The notes under the pieces: model-generated
Databases searched by the model: none
Seen by the model: the letters and a program-made list of their open reading frames with translations, nothing else
Told to the model about the DNA's origin: nothing
Position numbers and translations under genes: made by a program
From: Bacteroidota bacterium
Lineage (GTDB): Bacteria; Bacteroidota; Bacteroidia; Flavobacteriales; Weeksellaceae
Assembly: GCA_018266965.1 (NCBI GenBank)
Contig: JAFDZJ010000181.1
Coordinates: 1-7,399, forward strand
DNA: 7,399 bases
Direction: 5' to 3'
Shown: piece after piece, positions 5,680 to 7,399 of the stretch
How the letters are laid out: each line of letters begins with the position of its first letter
Position numbering within the stretch: position 1 is the first letter of the stretch

Positions 5680-7399
5680 ATGAAAATAAATAAAATAATC
5701 ATATTCCTATTTTTTATCTCTTTTGGGATAAAAGCTCAAGTGTTTGATAGGGTTTGGGGTACTTATTTAGGTCCTGCTGGTACTAATTTAGCATCTTCTC
5801 TTGGTTATTGGGACAATAGTTTTGATGCTGATAAAAATTTATGTTTATTAGGTGTTGTTTCAACTGAAAACAACTATAATATAGCGTATTATAATCAATT
5901 TGTAACATCTGGACCTAGTTATGATACCAGCCAAAATTCTAATTTTTTCATGACTAAAATTAGCCCAACAGGTAGTATAATAGGGTCTAATTATGACAGT
6001 CCATTGGTGTACTCCTATCCCAATATGTCGTATGATACTTTGGGTAATCGATATGAGTTTTTGTTTAATAATGCTGGAAATACCGGTAATGCTACACCGG
6101 GAACTTGGATGTCATCTACTATTGCGAATGAAAACAAGTATATGCTTTTAAAATATTCCACTAACTCTATTATGCAGTGGAAAACATATCTGCCACACTC
6201 GGAAGGTATAGTAAATATAACGCATGATTCAACAGGTAATACCTATATTTCTGGTGATACCAAACAGCAAAGTAATTTTACCACTCCTAATGTTTTCAGA
6301 GAAAATTTTGAAATTCTTTATAATGGAAATCAATTATTACCCAATAATTATATTGTCAAACTGGATCCTAACGGTGTTTTAATTTGGGCTACTTATTTTC
6401 CGACAGCTATTTATAAATTACAATATTATAATGGGTCTCTTTATATTTTAGGTGGTATGGATGATAATCAAAACGCCTCTGTTTTGGCTACAACCGGTGC
6501 TTTCGAAACACAAAAAGCTCAAGCGAGCATTACTAAATTTGATGCCAATACAGGAAATAGACTATGGGGGACTTATTATGGATTGTCTTATTCACAAGGT
6601 ATTCAGTATGCTAGTGATATGAAGGTAAATGCTTCGGGTATTTATGTGTTGGGTGATGTTTATAGCTACACCAGTGCAACAAATTCTTATTTTGGCACTA
6701 TAGAAAGTCATCAGCCTGTGGAATCGGGAAATTTCGATTTATATTTATCAAAATTTAATCATTCGGGCAGTAGATTATGGAGTACTTATTTTGGTAGTCC
6801 TGGTGGGGAAATGTCTTCTTTTGCATCATCGCCAATGGCTTTGGTGGGAGATAATGTGGTGATTACATTGTTGCAATATCAAAATATTGGGACTGCTAAT
6901 CTTGCAACTCCAGGTGCATTTGTGAGTACCATGCCTACTACTACCTATTTCAATGGTGGGACTAATATGATGTTTGCCGAATTTACAGAAGATGGTGTTT
7001 TGTCTTGGGCTTCATATTATGGTGGTGCAAATAACAATAATAATCAAGTGAATAACCCGTCTATTAATGTGGTGTCTCCAAATGCAAATACATTTTATTT
7101 GTTTGGGAATACCTCATCTGATACGGGTTTTACAACGCCTGGTGCAGCTCAAACCGCAAAAATACCAAATATGCGAACGGGTTTTGTTGCAAGATTTGAT
7201 AAAAAATCCCAAATGGGAACTACAGAAACGGAGCAAGACAATTCTCTTGTCTTGTACGACAATCCCAACAATGGTAATTTTAGCATTTTGGGCAAAGCTC
7301 TTGCCCAGAAAAACCTACAATTAAAATTGTACGATGCCTCAGGTAGATTGGTGGTTACAAGAAAATTAAACACCGATAAAAAACAATCTTTCGAGTTTC
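5680..7399 (+). CDS. T9SS type A sorting domain protein with an SBBP-like propeller, 3'-truncated by the window (paralogue 2)
   Basis: The frame is open from ATG 5680 to the window edge, giving 573 residues. By alignment with the upstream gene, about 28 residues and the stop are missing, for a total near 600 aa. A Sec signal peptide is clear (MKINK, a hydrophobic stretch, cleavage about GIKA-QV at 19/20), which supports this start. The propeller motifs match paralogue 1: W26, degenerate copy near 101-105 (IGSNY), W167, W236, W296, W367 and W443, closing with 'ARFDKKSQMG'. Blade segments such as 'RLWSTYFGSPG' and 'NLATPGAFVSTMPTTT' are shared exactly. The type A sorting domain begins at about 522 ('LVLYDNPNNGNFSILG') and runs off the window at 'KKQSFEF'. 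It is probably exported by Sec then T9SS, like its neighbour; the ligand is unknown. The 76-nt gap and lack of a clear terminator favour co-transcription with paralogue 1. Confidence 0.92.
   Translation, partial: MKINKIIIFLFFISFGIKAQVFDRVWGTYLGPAGTNLASSLGYWDNSFDADKNLCLLGVVSTENNYNIAYYNQFVTSGPSYDTSQNSNFFMTKISPTGSIIGSNYDSPLVYSYPNMSYDTLGNRYEFLFNNAGNTGNATPGTWMSSTIANENKYMLLKYSTNSIMQWKTYLPHSEGIVNITHDSTGNTYISGDTKQQSNFTTPNVFRENFEILYNGNQLLPNNYIVKLDPNGVLIWATYFPTAIYKLQYYNGSLYILGGMDDNQNASVLATTGAFETQKAQASITKFDANTGNRLWGTYYGLSYSQGIQYASDMKVNASGIYVLGDVYSYTSATNSYFGTIESHQPVESGNFDLYLSKFNHSGSRLWSTYFGSPGGEMSSFASSPMALVGDNVVITLLQYQNIGTANLATPGAFVSTMPTTTYFNGGTNMMFAEFTEDGVLSWASYYGGANNNNNQVNNPSINVVSPNANTFYLFGNTSSDTGFTTPGAAQTAKIPNMRTGFVARFDKKSQMGTTETEQDNSLVLYDNPNNGNFSILGKALAQKNLQLKLYDASGRLVVTRKLNTDKKQSFEF

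Noticed and set aside
7067..7324. + strand frame of 85 codons near the right edge
   Set aside because: It overlaps paralogue 2 in another frame. That larger frame is uninterrupted through the window end and aligns with the upstream paralogue.
7149..7373. Minus-strand frame whose product resembles the one at 5213-5491
   Set aside because: The similarity between the two antisense frames is explained by the paralogous sorting domains on the + strand and is not independent evidence for a conserved antisense gene.

Overview
The window looks like part of the chromosome of an AT-rich Flavobacteriia species, most likely a Chryseobacterium/Weeksellaceae-type organism. Four things point there: the DnaB sequence closely matches my memory of Chryseobacterium DnaB, including its N-terminus; there are two kinds of type IX secretion (T9SS) C-terminal sorting domain; a Bacteroidetes-style TAnnTTTG promoter box lies upstream of dnaB; and Shine-Dalgarno sequences are absent before the genes. 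No database search was possible, so the genus is an inference.

Layout, all on the + strand. (1) 1-1136: the 3' part of a large secreted protein with Ig/SprB-like modules and a type B (gliding-motility-associated) sorting domain. It is closed by a perfect 13-bp hairpin terminator. (2) 1288-3378: a replication pair, dnaB (replicative helicase) followed 27 nt later by rnhA (RNase HI, TTG start). The dnaB promoter box sits so close to the ATG that the mRNA is probably leaderless. (3) 3379-3684: an AT-rich intergenic region that starts with a short REP-like hairpin element. (4) 3685 to the window end: a probable secreted-protein operon. It holds a 31-codon micro-lipoprotein, then, 2 nt later, a 606-aa T9SS type A cargo protein with a predicted seven-bladed SBBP-like propeller, then, 76 nt later, a tandem paralogue whose last roughly 30 codons lie beyond the window.

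The helicase and RNase HI belong to DNA replication and primer/R-loop removal. Their neighbours are envelope or secreted proteins exported by Sec and then by the T9SS, so the two groups appear adjacent rather than functionally linked. I see no tRNA, rRNA, CRISPR array, insertion sequence or phage gene. The window is mostly ordinary. The points most worth a second look are the unannotated-size lipoprotein coupled to the T9SS cargo gene, the tandem propeller paralogues, and the SSB-like acidic tail on DnaB.
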